Source of the DNA: Chloroflexota bacterium
GTDB lineage: Bacteria; Chloroflexota; Anaerolineae; Anaerolineales; UBA4823
Assembly (NCBI GenBank): GCA_030611505.1
Contig: JAUWPO010000008.1
Location: 1 to 35,168, forward strand
Direction: 5' to 3'
DNA length: 35,168 nt
Position numbers and translations under genes: made by a program. Within the stretch, counting starts at the first letter, position 1, and every line of letters begins with the position of its first letter. Positions 9,849 through 19,563 of this stretch are shown here, one piece after another. The notes under the pieces are model-generated. The model searched no databases. It saw only the letters and a list, made by a program, of their open reading frames with translations, and was not told the origin of the DNA.

Positions 9849-11018
9849 TCATAAATCGATAACAGTTTCGGTAGTAGCCCAGAGAATCAATGTCATCACA
9901 ATTGCAGAACCAATGCACCAGGCACATGTCGCGCCTATTACAAATGGTTCCAGGAATGTGAGATATATTGAAAACAAAACTCCAAACCAAGCAAGGGACC
10001 AAATTGCTACAGTGCTGAATTTTATAAATGGTTTGGATCCATATTGTTGAACAAGCCATAAAGCAATAATCGTTAGATAACCAGCAATTCCCATAACTCC
10101 AATCGGAATGATCCCAAACAGATAGGCATAGGGGCTATCTTGAACGGTGTTGCAATTGCCCACTGGTCCACAGAATGCTTCAGTACTCGTAATCTCCACG
10201 TATGAGAGGTAAATCGCAGCAATAAGTCCGATGATAGATAAAACTGGGATTGCCCAGATTGGCCATTTAACTTTACTTTTCTCAGTACCTTTAATATATC
10301 TATATCCCACGCCGATCACACTGGTAATCATACCTAATAAAACGATCACAGCCAGAATATTACCGTAAAGGTCGCTTGTGAATCGATACACCAGTAAAGA
10401 ACTGAAACTTACAGGTTGTTCATTCAGCGATAGTACATTTGATTGTGATTGTTCAACTTGTGAAATCTTCGAATTGGCTACTTCTTCTGAAGGAGATGGA
10501 TCATTCAGTGCCTCGGTAGAGGTTGCCGATTCTTCTTGTACAGGTTCGTTTGAACCATCCTTAGAAGAATCCAAACCTTGGGCTATAAGAATTTCATGCA
10601 AGCCTGGGACATCCGGCCAATCGATCCCACCATCTGATAATCCGTTTTCGATAATACCTGGAAATAGAGCGGGGATTTCTCCTGATCCAACCAGAACTGT
10701 ATCACCAACAATCAAGGCAGGAACACCATAGCGATGGTCCGGAATTTCATATCTGACAATTGCAGCCTGGTAAAGATTTTGTCCTTCTTCATAAGTAACG
10801 TCAACGCCAATAATTTGAAGTTGCTCCCCATATTTTTCTGCAAGTGGCGGCAATACTTCGGTTATAACTTTATGGCAGTGACCACACGTTTGGGAATAAA
10901 ATAAAACTGCGTGGACGACTGGTGTATCCGCGTAAGCAATTTTATGATTAATAGGAATTGTCAGGAACAATACCAATAGGATGAAAGTTGTGATGCGTAA
11001 TCTCAACAGTGCCTCCAA
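9849..11018 (-). CDS. Thioredoxin-like domain / vitamin K epoxide reductase (VKOR) fusion membrane protein
   Basis: N-terminal signal sequence and thioredoxin-like CGHC motif, then a VKOR domain with CGPVGNC loop Cys and C-terminal CAWC redox motif in TM helices. Confidence 0.85.
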   Translation of the reverse strand: MEALLRLRITTFILLVLFLTIPINHKIAYADTPVVHAVLFYSQTCGHCHKVITEVLPPLAEKYGEQLQIIGVDVTYEEGQNLYQAAIVRYEIPDHRYGVPALIVGDTVLVGSGEIPALFPGIIENGLSDGGIDWPDVPGLHEILIAQGLDSSKDGSNEPVQEESATSTEALNDPSPSEEVANSKISQVEQSQSNVLSLNEQPVSFSSLLVYRFTSDLYGNILAVIVLLGMITSVIGVGYRYIKGTEKSKVKWPIWAIPVLSIIGLIAAIYLSYVEITSTEAFCGPVGNCNTVQDSPYAYLFGIIPIGVMGIAGYLTIIALWLVQQYGSKPFIKFSTVAIWSLAWFGVLFSIYLTFLEPFVIGATCAWCIGSAIVMTLILWATTETVIDL

Positions 11019-11081
11019 AAATAATACTTAACAGGAGTTCAAAAAATTTCTCGGTTAGATGGAGATTATTTTCAACAGGAA

Positions 11082-11276
11082 TCAGTCTTTATTACTTTCC
11101 TCTGTATCCCCGGTTTCTTTTTCATCCCCCTCCTCGTCTTCACCTTTCAAACCATCCTTGAAAGCGCGGATACCGCTTCCCATTTCGCCAGCGATTTTGC
11201 TTATGCGACCCACGCCAAACAACACTAATACTATTACCAATACAATGATCAACTCAGTTGGACCTATACTAGGCAT
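11082..11276 (-). CDS. tatA: Sec-independent translocase protein TatA/E
   Basis: MPSIGPTELIIVLVIVLVLFGVGRISKIAGEMGSGIRAFKDGLKG: TM helix, hinge, amphipathic helix. Confidence 0.9.
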   Translation of the reverse strand: MPSIGPTELIIVLVIVLVLFGVGRISKIAGEMGSGIRAFKDGLKGEDEEGDEKETGDTEESNKD

Positions 11277-11396
11277 AACCGTTCTCCATTTCTAAATCAT
11301 CACTTTGTTATTATTAAGATTACTAAGCGCAATATTCGTTGTCAGATAATTGAGTGTCACGGTTAAAATTATACTACCTAATAGCAGAGCGTGCTT

Positions 11397-11418
11397 GTTT
11401 CGAATACAACTTCGAAAC
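11397..11418. promoter_or_regulatory. Candidate operator: perfect 8-6-8 inverted repeat GTTTCGAA-tacaac-TTCGAAAC
   Basis: Direct reading; in the divergent tatA/trmFO intergenic region, just upstream of a minus-strand TATAAT (11373-11368). Confidence 0.55.
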
Positions 11419-11498
11419 GATCAGCCGTAAATTTTATCATTGAAAAACTACTTAAGATACATTTGGTAGAATAATTGAAGCTTTTTAAGGATAGATTT

Positions 11499-12857
11499 AT
11501 GTTTACAAATATATCTGAATTGACAATTATCGGTGGTGGTCTGGCTGGAAGTGAAGCTGCTTGGCAAGCAGGACAACGCGGTGTGGATGTGCTCTTATTC
11601 GAAATGAGACCAGTAAAATTCACCGGAGCACATACAAGTCCGTACTTGGCGGAATTAGTGTGTTCGAATTCACTAGGTTCAAATTTGCGAAACCGGGCTT
11701 CAGGGTTATTAAAAGAGGAATTACGTCGTTTGGGTTCAATTGTAATTAAATGCGCTGAAGATACCGCTGTACCTGCGGGTGGGGCACTGGCTGTTGATCG
11801 GGACGCTTTTGCTAAATTGGTGACAGATAAAATCGAAGCTCATCCCAGAATTAGAGTGATTCGCAAAGAAGTGATCGATATTCCTGATGGGCCATCGATT
11901 ATTGCGTCGGGACCATTGACGTCAGAAAGTTTATCGCATGCAATTAGAAGTATAACTGGTAAAGAACATCTTTATTTTTATGATGCAATGGCACCGATTA
12001 TCTCTCAAGGATCAATCAACATGGATATTGCTTTTTGGGGTTCGCGTTATGAAAGAGGAGAAAAAGAGAAAGGCGATTACATTAATTGCCCATTCGACAG
12101 AGAATCTTACGATACTTTTATCTCCGCTTTGAGGAAAGCAGAAAGGATCGAATTGAAGAAGATTGACCAGCAAGTCGATGATGGTGTGAATGCAGGTTCG
12201 CAGCAATATTTTGAGGGCTGTCTTCCGGTAGAGATATTAGCACAGCGGGGCAGAGAGGCTTTAGCCTATGGTCCGATGAGACCTGTTGGCTTAATCGATC
12301 CAAAGAATGGCGAACGTCCATATGCTGTTGTACAGCTGCGCCAGGACAATTTGGCAGGAACGTTATATAATATGATGGGATTTCAGACAAATTTAAAATA
12401 CAACGAACAGGATCGAGTTTTCAGATTGATCCCGGGCTTAGAAAAAGCAAATTTTGTGCGATACGGGCAAATGCACCGCAATACTTATATTTTCTCTCCA
12501 GCACTTTTACAACCGACACTCCAAATGAGGAATCGTGACGATCTATTCTTTGCAGGACAAATCACAGGTATTGAAGGTTACACAGGAAATATCGCTTCAG
12601 GACTGTTGGCTGGCTGGAATGCAGCACGGTTGTTGAAAGGTAGAAACCCGTTGATAATGCCTGAATCCACAATGTTAGGTGCACTTTGTTGCTATATATC
12701 TAACGCTAGTCCTGAGGATTTTCAACCTATGAAAGCGAATTTTGGTATACTTCCAACCCTAGAAGGGCCAAAAGTAAGGGACAAAAGAGAACGTTTCTCA
12801 ACTTATTCAAGACGATCATTAGAAGCATTAGAGAATTTGATGTCAAAGATTGATTAA
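11499..12857 (+). CDS. trmFO: tRNA (uracil-5-)-methyltransferase, folate/FAD-dependent (TrmFO)
   Basis: [67 protein letters not shown]; start placed at ATG 11499 in ORF 11475-12857. Confidence 0.95.
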   Translation: MFTNISELTIIGGGLAGSEAAWQAGQRGVDVLLFEMRPVKFTGAHTSPYLAELVCSNSLGSNLRNRASGLLKEELRRLGSIVIKCAEDTAVPAGGALAVDRDAFAKLVTDKIEAHPRIRVIRKEVIDIPDGPSIIASGPLTSESLSHAIRSITGKEHLYFYDAMAPIISQGSINMDIAFWGSRYERGEKEKGDYINCPFDRESYDTFISALRKAERIELKKIDQQVDDGVNAGSQQYFEGCLPVEILAQRGREALAYGPMRPVGLIDPKNGERPYAVVQLRQDNLAGTLYNMMGFQTNLKYNEQDRVFRLIPGLEKANFVRYGQMHRNTYIFSPALLQPTLQMRNRDDLFFAGQITGIEGYTGNIASGLLAGWNAARLLKGRNPLIMPESTMLGALCCYISNASPEDFQPMKANFGILPTLEGPKVRDKRERFSTYSRRSLEALENLMSKID

Positions 12858-12900
12858 AACAAACACAATATTGCGCATAGACTTTTCTGCCACTAGAATC

Positions 12901-13839
12901 ATGAAAATCTCACTTGTGCACAATCACCAAACAAACAAACTAATACTCTACTTTCTATTTATCACTTTATTTACGCAGCAATGTAGTCCTTCAAATAAAG
13001 ACTTTGCACATTTCAACGCCGAAAGAGCTTTCAAAGATATTGAGTATCAAGTTTTATTAGGGCCTCGTATACCAAATAGCGATGCCCACGAAAAAGAAAT
13101 TAAATGGATCGCAGATGAACTACGGGATACAGGTTGGAAAGTTGGGATACAAGAATCAGTTCAAATGGGACACCCGGTGAAGAACGTTGTCGGTAAATGG
13201 GGTGAGGGTGAACCATGGATAGTGCTAGGCGCACATTACGATTCCAGAATGGTTTCAGACAACGACCCGAACATATTCAATCAAAGCTCACCGGTTCCAG
13301 GTGCAAATGATGGTGCATCGGGAGTCGCATTACTGTTAGAATTGGCGAGAATTTTGCCTCATCAACTCAAAGCAAACCAAGCGGACGATCAAACCGGAGT
13401 AAAACAAATCTGGTTGGTATTCTTTGATGCTGAAGATAATGGCAACATTCCGGGTTGGGATTGGATATTAGGCTCAAGAGCGTTCGTCCAAAGCCTGGAA
13501 GATAAGCCAGCCGCAGCAATTATTGTAGATATGATCGGTGATGCTAATCTAAAAATCTATCAGGAAAAGAATTCTGATCCCGCACTTACAAAAGAAATTT
13601 GGGATCAAGCTCAAGCCCTTGGCTATACGGATGAATTTATACCATTCCCCAAGTATCGAATAATTGATGATCACATCCCATTTCTTGAGGCTGGCATACC
13701 TGCGGTAGATGTGATCGACTTCGATTATGCTTATTGGCATACAACCGAAGATACACCAGATAAAACATCAACTGACAGCCTTAAGGCTGTTGGTGACACG
13801 ATTTTAACCTGGTTGGTAAATAAACGATTCGAACGATAA
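12901..13839 (+). CDS. M28-family zinc peptidase / glutaminyl-peptide cyclotransferase-like protein, exported
   Basis: LGAHYDSR, PGANDGASGVALLLELAR, FFDAEDNG, DDHIPFLEAGIPAVDVIDFDYAYWHTTEDTPD; hydrophobic N-terminus from ATG 12901. Confidence 0.8.
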   Translation: MKISLVHNHQTNKLILYFLFITLFTQQCSPSNKDFAHFNAERAFKDIEYQVLLGPRIPNSDAHEKEIKWIADELRDTGWKVGIQESVQMGHPVKNVVGKWGEGEPWIVLGAHYDSRMVSDNDPNIFNQSSPVPGANDGASGVALLLELARILPHQLKANQADDQTGVKQIWLVFFDAEDNGNIPGWDWILGSRAFVQSLEDKPAAAIIVDMIGDANLKIYQEKNSDPALTKEIWDQAQALGYTDEFIPFPKYRIIDDHIPFLEAGIPAVDVIDFDYAYWHTTEDTPDKTSTDSLKAVGDTILTWLVNKRFER

Positions 13840-13892
13840 CCGGTATTGAAAATTTCTATCGGCAATAAACGAATAGGATATTTATTTCTTAT

Positions 13893-15221
13893 ATGGCAAC
13901 TAAGACACCTAAACCGATTTCGCGACAACGAGAGCGAGCATTTTTAGTGGGGGTTGATATTTATAATCAGGATAAACTCTTATCATTAGAGGATTCTCTC
14001 ACAGAATTATCCTTATTAGCTCAGACCGCGGGTTTGGATATCGCAGGGCAAGCATATCAAAAACTCGATCGTCCCAATCCGCAAACTCTTATAGGACCTG
14101 GAAAGGTTCAAGAAATACTTGTATTGGCAAACGAGGTTCGAGCCGATTTAATCCTGTTTGATGAGGAGCTCTCTCCACGCCACTTACGGGAGCTTGAACA
14201 CATTTTCGGAGAAGAAATCCGAATTATTGACCGTACTGCATTAATCCTGGATATTTTTGCCCAACATGCTCAAACAAAAGAAGGTTCTCTACAGGTTGAA
14301 TTGGCTCAATACGAGTACCGGTTGCCCAGGCTTACCCGCGCTTGGACACATCTTGCCAGGCAGGCAGGAGGTGGCGGTGGACGCTCTGGAAGTGTAGGAG
14401 GGGTAGGTTTGAGAGGACCTGGAGAGACACAGCTTGAAGTTGATCGACGTGAAATCCGACGCCGCATAATTCATCTAAAGGAAAAGTTAGAAAAAGTACG
14501 CACACACCGTCAGCAATATAGGTCCAGACGCAGGCGCTCGCAAATGCCAGTAGTTGCCCTTGTAGGATACACTAACGCAGGTAAATCCACTTTGCTTAAC
14601 AAACTCTCAAACGCGGATATTTATGTTGCAGATCAGCTCTTTGCCACTCTCGATCCAACAACACGCAGAGTTGAGCTGCCAGGAGGACGCCCTGTACTTT
14701 TTACCGATACTGTCGGTTTCATCCAAAAACTCCCAACCAGTCTGATCGCGTCATTCAGAGCAACCTTAGAAGAAATTGCCGATGCTGATTTATTGCTGCA
14801 TGTCATCGACATCTCTCATAACAATGCCATAGCACAGGTAGAGGCGGTTCACGAAACTCTAATAGAAATCGAAGCCGATAATATTCCAGTTATATCAATT
14901 CTGAACAAAATAGATCTATTGATAGATCCGGAAGGTGCGCGTAATACCTTGATTGCTTTTCCTCAGTCAGTAGCAATTTCAGCGCTCACCGGCGAGGGAA
15001 CTCAGGAATTATTGAACGCAGTAGAAGGAATTCTTTATAGTTCAAACAGAACAATATCAGTCCGCCTGCCATATCAACAAGGTGGTTTGATTTCTTTATT
15101 TCATGATGTTGGGCAAGTTGAGCATATTGAACATGGCGAAAGTGAAGTGTTTATTCGTGGAGAGATCCCGGTTCGTTTCTTATCCAAACTTCAACCTTAT
15201 TTGGTAAATAAGAGTGTTTAA
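13893..15221 (+). CDS. hflX: GTPase HflX
   Basis: HflX N-domain (DRPNPQTLIGPGKVQEI), glycine-rich linker GGGGGRSGSVGGVGLRGPGETQLE, GYTNAGKSTLLNKL. Confidence 0.95.
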   Translation: MATKTPKPISRQRERAFLVGVDIYNQDKLLSLEDSLTELSLLAQTAGLDIAGQAYQKLDRPNPQTLIGPGKVQEILVLANEVRADLILFDEELSPRHLRELEHIFGEEIRIIDRTALILDIFAQHAQTKEGSLQVELAQYEYRLPRLTRAWTHLARQAGGGGGRSGSVGGVGLRGPGETQLEVDRREIRRRIIHLKEKLEKVRTHRQQYRSRRRRSQMPVVALVGYTNAGKSTLLNKLSNADIYVADQLFATLDPTTRRVELPGGRPVLFTDTVGFIQKLPTSLIASFRATLEEIADADLLLHVIDISHNNAIAQVEAVHETLIEIEADNIPVISILNKIDLLIDPEGARNTLIAFPQSVAISALTGEGTQELLNAVEGILYSSNRTISVRLPYQQGGLISLFHDVGQVEHIEHGESEVFIRGEIPVRFLSKLQPYLVNKSV

Positions 15222-15259
15222 AATACTGGGAGCAAATATTGATTGCTCCCAGTATTTTT
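15222..15259. terminator. Bidirectional rho-independent terminator between hflX and pckA
   Basis: 14-bp perfect stem AATACTGGGAGCAA (15222-15235) / TTGCTCCCAGTATT (15243-15256) plus flanking T/A runs. Confidence 0.9.
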
Positions 15260-15279
15260 ATTCCTCTAATGCGGTCTTT

Positions 15280-16920
15280 CTATAATTTTGGGCCTGCTGA
15301 AACAACCTCTGGAGGAGATTCGTCTTCATATTTCTTGAAATTATCGATAAAACGAGACGCAAGGTCTCGATACCTCTTCATGTAAGCTTCATTACTTGGC
15401 CACGACGAAGCAGGATCCATAACTTTATCAGGAACATCCGGGCAACTTTTCGGTACCTGAAATCCGAAAATGGGATCAGTGGAATATTCAACCGACTCTA
15501 GCTTTCCTTCTAAAGCTGCATTGAGCATCGCGCGGGTATATTGAATGCTGATTCGTTTGCCGATACCGTATGGTCCACCAACCCAGCCTGTATTAAGCAA
15601 CCAGCAATTGACTCCATAGCGAAGTATTTTATGCTTTAGAAGGTCCGCATAATGAACCGGGTGGTGCACCATAAAAGGACCACCAAAACATGTGCTAAAT
15701 GTAATTTCAGGCTCTTCTCCTATACCAATCTCTGTGCCTCCAACCTTTGCCGTGTATCCGGATATGAAATGGTATAGTGCTTGTTCCGGGGTCAGTTTGG
15801 CGATAGGCGGCATCACACCTGAAGCATCGCATGTGAGCATAATTATGTTCTTAGGGTGACCTGCGCGCTTTTCAGGTACCGCATTTTCAATGAATTCTAA
15901 GGGGTATGAAGCGCGGGTATTTTCTGTATTTGCATCGTCATCGAGGTCTATCAACCTAGTGACGGGATCATAAACGACATTCTCAAGAATCGTACCAAAT
16001 TTTTTTGTGCAAGCGAATATCTGGGGTTCCGCTGTAGGTGAAAGAGCAATGACTTTTGCGTAGCATCCACCTTCGAAATTGAAAACCCCCGCGTCGCTCC
16101 ATCCGTGTTCATCGTCCCCAATCAGACCACGAGTAGGGTCTGCTGAAAGGGAAGTCTTACCAGTACCGGAAAGTCCGAAGAACAGGGCAACGTCTCCTTC
16201 CTTACCCATATTAGATGAACAATGCATAGGCATCACATTTTGTAGAGGAAGCAAATAATTCATAATTGTGAATATGGATTTTTTGATCTCTCCACCATAG
16301 CTAGAGTCACCGATTATGCAAACCTTCTGTTCAAAATTTATTGCTATAACCGTCTCTCGAGGTGTATCGTCAATCTGTGGAAAGGCTTTAAAGGATGGCA
16401 CAGTAATAACGGTGAAATCAGGAACATGCCTCCTGTATTGCTCTTTTGTTTGCGGAAGGATGAACATATTTCTCGCAAAAATGCTGTGCCACGCATATTC
16501 CGTGATAATCCGAACCGGTAAACGGAATTCAGGATCAGCACCGGCGTAGCAGTCCTGTACGAAAAGATCGCGACTTTGTAAAAAGCCTTGAACACGGTTG
16601 AGTAACTCGTTAAACTTCTCCGAGCTGTAGGGTCTGTTATATTCTCCCCACCAGATATGATCCTCAGTCGTAGCTTCTTTGACGATAAATTTATCGCCGG
16701 CTGCCCGAGCAGTATGTTTCCCTGTATTAACATTTATTGGTCCTAACTGGGTGAGCTTACCTTCATTACGGAATATAGCTTCTTCGTAGAGGGCTTCTGT
16801 TGGCAAGTTCCAATAAACGACGTGCAAATTTGATAAACCATGGTTGTCTAATCCGTAATCACACTTAAGATCATAAGCCTGGGCTTGCGCTGGGCTTTTT
16901 ATGTCTACAATATTGATCAT
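15280..16920 (-). CDS. pckA: Phosphoenolpyruvate carboxykinase (ATP)
   Basis: LFFGLSGTGKTSLSADPTRGLIGDDEHGW, ENVVYD, FSTCFGGPF. Confidence 0.96.
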   Translation of the reverse strand: MINIVDIKSPAQAQAYDLKCDYGLDNHGLSNLHVVYWNLPTEALYEEAIFRNEGKLTQLGPINVNTGKHTARAAGDKFIVKEATTEDHIWWGEYNRPYSSEKFNELLNRVQGFLQSRDLFVQDCYAGADPEFRLPVRIITEYAWHSIFARNMFILPQTKEQYRRHVPDFTVITVPSFKAFPQIDDTPRETVIAINFEQKVCIIGDSSYGGEIKKSIFTIMNYLLPLQNVMPMHCSSNMGKEGDVALFFGLSGTGKTSLSADPTRGLIGDDEHGWSDAGVFNFEGGCYAKVIALSPTAEPQIFACTKKFGTILENVVYDPVTRLIDLDDDANTENTRASYPLEFIENAVPEKRAGHPKNIIMLTCDASGVMPPIAKLTPEQALYHFISGYTAKVGGTEIGIGEEPEITFSTCFGGPFMVHHPVHYADLLKHKILRYGVNCWLLNTGWVGGPYGIGKRISIQYTRAMLNAALEGKLESVEYSTDPIFGFQVPKSCPDVPDKVMDPASSWPSNEAYMKRYRDLASRFIDNFKKYEDESPPEVVSAGPKL

Positions 16921-18134
16921 AGCCAGTCCCTTATTAGTTTCCGATCGCCGATATATATTTCATTGGGTGAATTTAGATCCAATGCCCATTTTATTCGTTC
17001 TATAGCAGTTATAATATCCTTTATACTGCCAGCAAAACTTAATCTTAAATGACCCTCCATTCCGAAATCTTTGCCTGGTATAGTGACTACTAAGGCTTTT
17101 TTTAAAATAAACTTGGACAATTCCACTGAATCATTTGAATAAGCCCTGAAATCCGGCAAGCAATAAAATGCTCCTTCAGGTTTAATCACTTTGATATCAT
17201 TGAACGAACGTAGTTCCTGCATTATTACATTACGATTGTTTTCGAAAGTCAGACGCAAGCTTTCGACAACACTTTGCACGCCAGTTAAAGCACCTTCCGC
17301 ACCTGCCTGAAGAAGCACAGATGTTCCCGAAGTCGTCTGTGATTGAATGTTGTTCATCACTTCAACAAGTTTGCGGTTTGCAATTGTCCAACCGATGCGG
17401 AACCCGGTCATACCGTATGATTTTGAAACTCCATTGACCGCAATAACCATTGTCGATTCAATGTCTTTGTGTGTGAACTCGTATGCCGGAATTGCTTGAT
17501 TACCATCAAAAACCAGTTTATGATAAATATCATCCGTGATCAGATAAATCTTCTTTCTTTCGCAGAAATCCACGATGTCAGCAATGAAATCCTCTGAATA
17601 AACGGCACCGGAAGGATTATTTGGACTGTTAACAATGATTGCCTTGGTATACGAACCTACAGCACGTTCAATATCCTCTATACGAGGCTTGAAGGTTCCA
17701 TCCTCAGGCACAACGACCACAGGTATCCCATAAGCCAATTTAACTATTTCCGGATAGCTGACCCAATATGGCGCTAGGAGTAAAACCTCGTCTTGAGGGT
17801 TCACAATACTGAGTATGATGTTGGTAATTGATTGTTTTGCGCCAGCAGATACGATAACGTTCTCTGGGGCTACAAGTCGGTTGTAATTCTCTTCAGTATA
17901 GCGAATAATGGCTTTCTTCAATGACGGTGTCCCGTCCGAGGGGGTGTATTTTACATTGCCCTCACTCAACTTGGCAGCCGCACTCAGTAATGCAGTGATT
18001 GGTGTTTTATTCTTTGGTTCACCAATCCCCAAACTGATTACGGGCTCTCCCTTTTCTCTTAATATTCTAGCTTCTTCATTTAGAGCAAGAGTAGATGATG
18101 CTGAAATTGTTCTTGCAAGTTGGCTTATGTTCAT
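16917..18134 (-). CDS. Class I/II pyridoxal-phosphate aminotransferase, aspartate aminotransferase-like
   Basis: VSAGAKQSI, NSPNNPSGAVYS, NGVSKSYGMTGFRIGW (PLP lysine), LRLSFA. Confidence 0.92.
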   Translation of the reverse strand: MNISQLARTISASSTLALNEEARILREKGEPVISLGIGEPKNKTPITALLSAAAKLSEGNVKYTPSDGTPSLKKAIIRYTEENYNRLVAPENVIVSAGAKQSITNIILSIVNPQDEVLLLAPYWVSYPEIVKLAYGIPVVVVPEDGTFKPRIEDIERAVGSYTKAIIVNSPNNPSGAVYSEDFIADIVDFCERKKIYLITDDIYHKLVFDGNQAIPAYEFTHKDIESTMVIAVNGVSKSYGMTGFRIGWTIANRKLVEVMNNIQSQTTSGTSVLLQAGAEGALTGVQSVVESLRLTFENNRNVIMQELRSFNDIKVIKPEGAFYCLPDFRAYSNDSVELSKFILKKALVVTIPGKDFGMEGHLRLSFAGSIKDIITAIERIKWALDLNSPNEIYIGDRKLIRDWL

Positions 18135-18530
18135 ATTTCAAACATGCTCCTCATATTTGCTATTATGAATTACATAACGCATAAATTTATAATCTCGTCT
18201 GGCATATCTTGGCTCATAAAGGATTTTCTCTTACGCAAGTTGCTATTTTAACACAGTAAATGACCATAATCAAATAACACGGCATGAAGTTTGTGTGTCG
18301 GAAATAGGGCAGTTTGCATCAGGGCATTTAAAACCCGCAATGAACACACAAGCAGTGAATTGCGCATAGATATACAGCGCCAGATAAACTTTGCCAAACA
18401 TTACCACCAAATAATGTGTGGGAATTCATTGTATAGACCTATGAGGAGCAATCAAATGTGATAGTATGCAATAATTACGCAATACAAATTGTGTTTTAAT
18501 ATTCAAAGCTTTCGATAACGGGTTTGCCAA

Positions 18531-19511
18531 TTACCGCTCTTCGAATATTTCCCAGTATCCTCTGTCCAGTTCATCGTCCGACAGGTGGGCATACCTCTGG
18601 GTTACTGCAATATTTCTGTGGCGGGCGAGTTCCTGGGCTAGTTTTAGTTTTCCGCCTGATCCATGAAGTACTGTGGTGACAAAATAATGCCTAAACGAAT
18701 GTGGAGTAATTTTGCCAACAGACTGGGATCCTAAAACCTCTTTGACCCTTTGTGAAACGATGTTGCGACCGGTGGCTGTTGTGATTGGTTTGATTTTTTT
18801 CCCAGCTCCACGATCATGACGAGAAAATACCGGTAGGGACGATAGAGGACGTCCTGAAGCACCATCAATTTTGGCGCGTCCCTTCAAGTAATCCCTAATT
18901 GCTTTCATACACCGGTTCGAGAAGCGAACTACATCCTGACGATCTCCTTTTCCAATGATTACCGCTTTGCCCTCATTCCAATCAATATCACCACGCCGTA
19001 GACTACAAGCTTCGTGGACCCGTAATCCCGTATTAGCTAAAGTAAGTAGAAATGCACGGTCTCGTAAATTCCGCAAGCCTTCAGCCTCATTCTTGTACGG
19101 CAAAGTGGTAAGAGTTGCTGCATAGTTGAGCACATCTTCAATTTGCGAACGCGGAAATTGGGGGAGACGTGGTCCATATCTGCGTGAACGCTGCCTTATA
19201 AGCATTCGTAACTTCGGAAGATTAGGATCAGCCAAGTTTTCAGCTGCTAGATATTCATAGAAACCTGCCACAGCAGTTAAATATAAGCTCTCAGTAGCAG
19301 GAGCGTATTTCTTAAGATCCATTGCGAACCATGCGATAGCATCAACTGGCAATTTTCTAACCATCGTGTTTTCAGTTGCTAGGTCGCGTTTGTTTAATAC
19401 CATTTTGAACGATCTCAGCGCATTGGCATAACTGCGAGCAGTGTTCTGGCTGCGAGCCATTGTGATGTTATGTAAATACTTACTGATTGCCTGATTAACT
19501 GTCATTGTCAT
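18531..19511 (-). CDS. Tyrosine recombinase / phage-type integrase (XerC/D-like)
   Basis: SAM-like N-domain; NTGLRVHEACSLRRGDI, HSFRHYFVTTVL, QRYAHLSDDEL catalytic R..HxxR..Y pattern. Confidence 0.9.
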   Translation of the reverse strand: MTMTVNQAISKYLHNITMARSQNTARSYANALRSFKMVLNKRDLATENTMVRKLPVDAIAWFAMDLKKYAPATESLYLTAVAGFYEYLAAENLADPNLPKLRMLIRQRSRRYGPRLPQFPRSQIEDVLNYAATLTTLPYKNEAEGLRNLRDRAFLLTLANTGLRVHEACSLRRGDIDWNEGKAVIIGKGDRQDVVRFSNRCMKAIRDYLKGRAKIDGASGRPLSSLPVFSRHDRGAGKKIKPITTATGRNIVSQRVKEVLGSQSVGKITPHSFRHYFVTTVLHGSGGKLKLAQELARHRNIAVTQRYAHLSDDELDRGYWEIFEER

Positions 19512-19543
19512 GATTGTGCATCTTTCACGCCCGGTCTATGTTA

Positions 19544-19563
19544 TTGATAATGGTACTTATCAA
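19544..19563. promoter_or_regulatory. Candidate operator: perfect 7-6-7 inverted repeat TTGATAA-tggtac-TTATCAA upstream of the recombinase gene
   Basis: Direct reading, 33 bp upstream of the recombinase start codon. Confidence 0.45.

Noticed and set aside
18291-18351. TTGTGTGT / ACACACAA inverted repeat in the gap between the aminotransferase and recombinase genes
   Set aside because: Low-complexity arms with 45-nt spacing and no T-run; not convincing as terminator or att site.
18135-18530. Possible CRISPR or small RNA in the 400-bp intergenic gap
   Set aside because: No regularly spaced repeats and no promoter/terminator pair could be recognised by eye.
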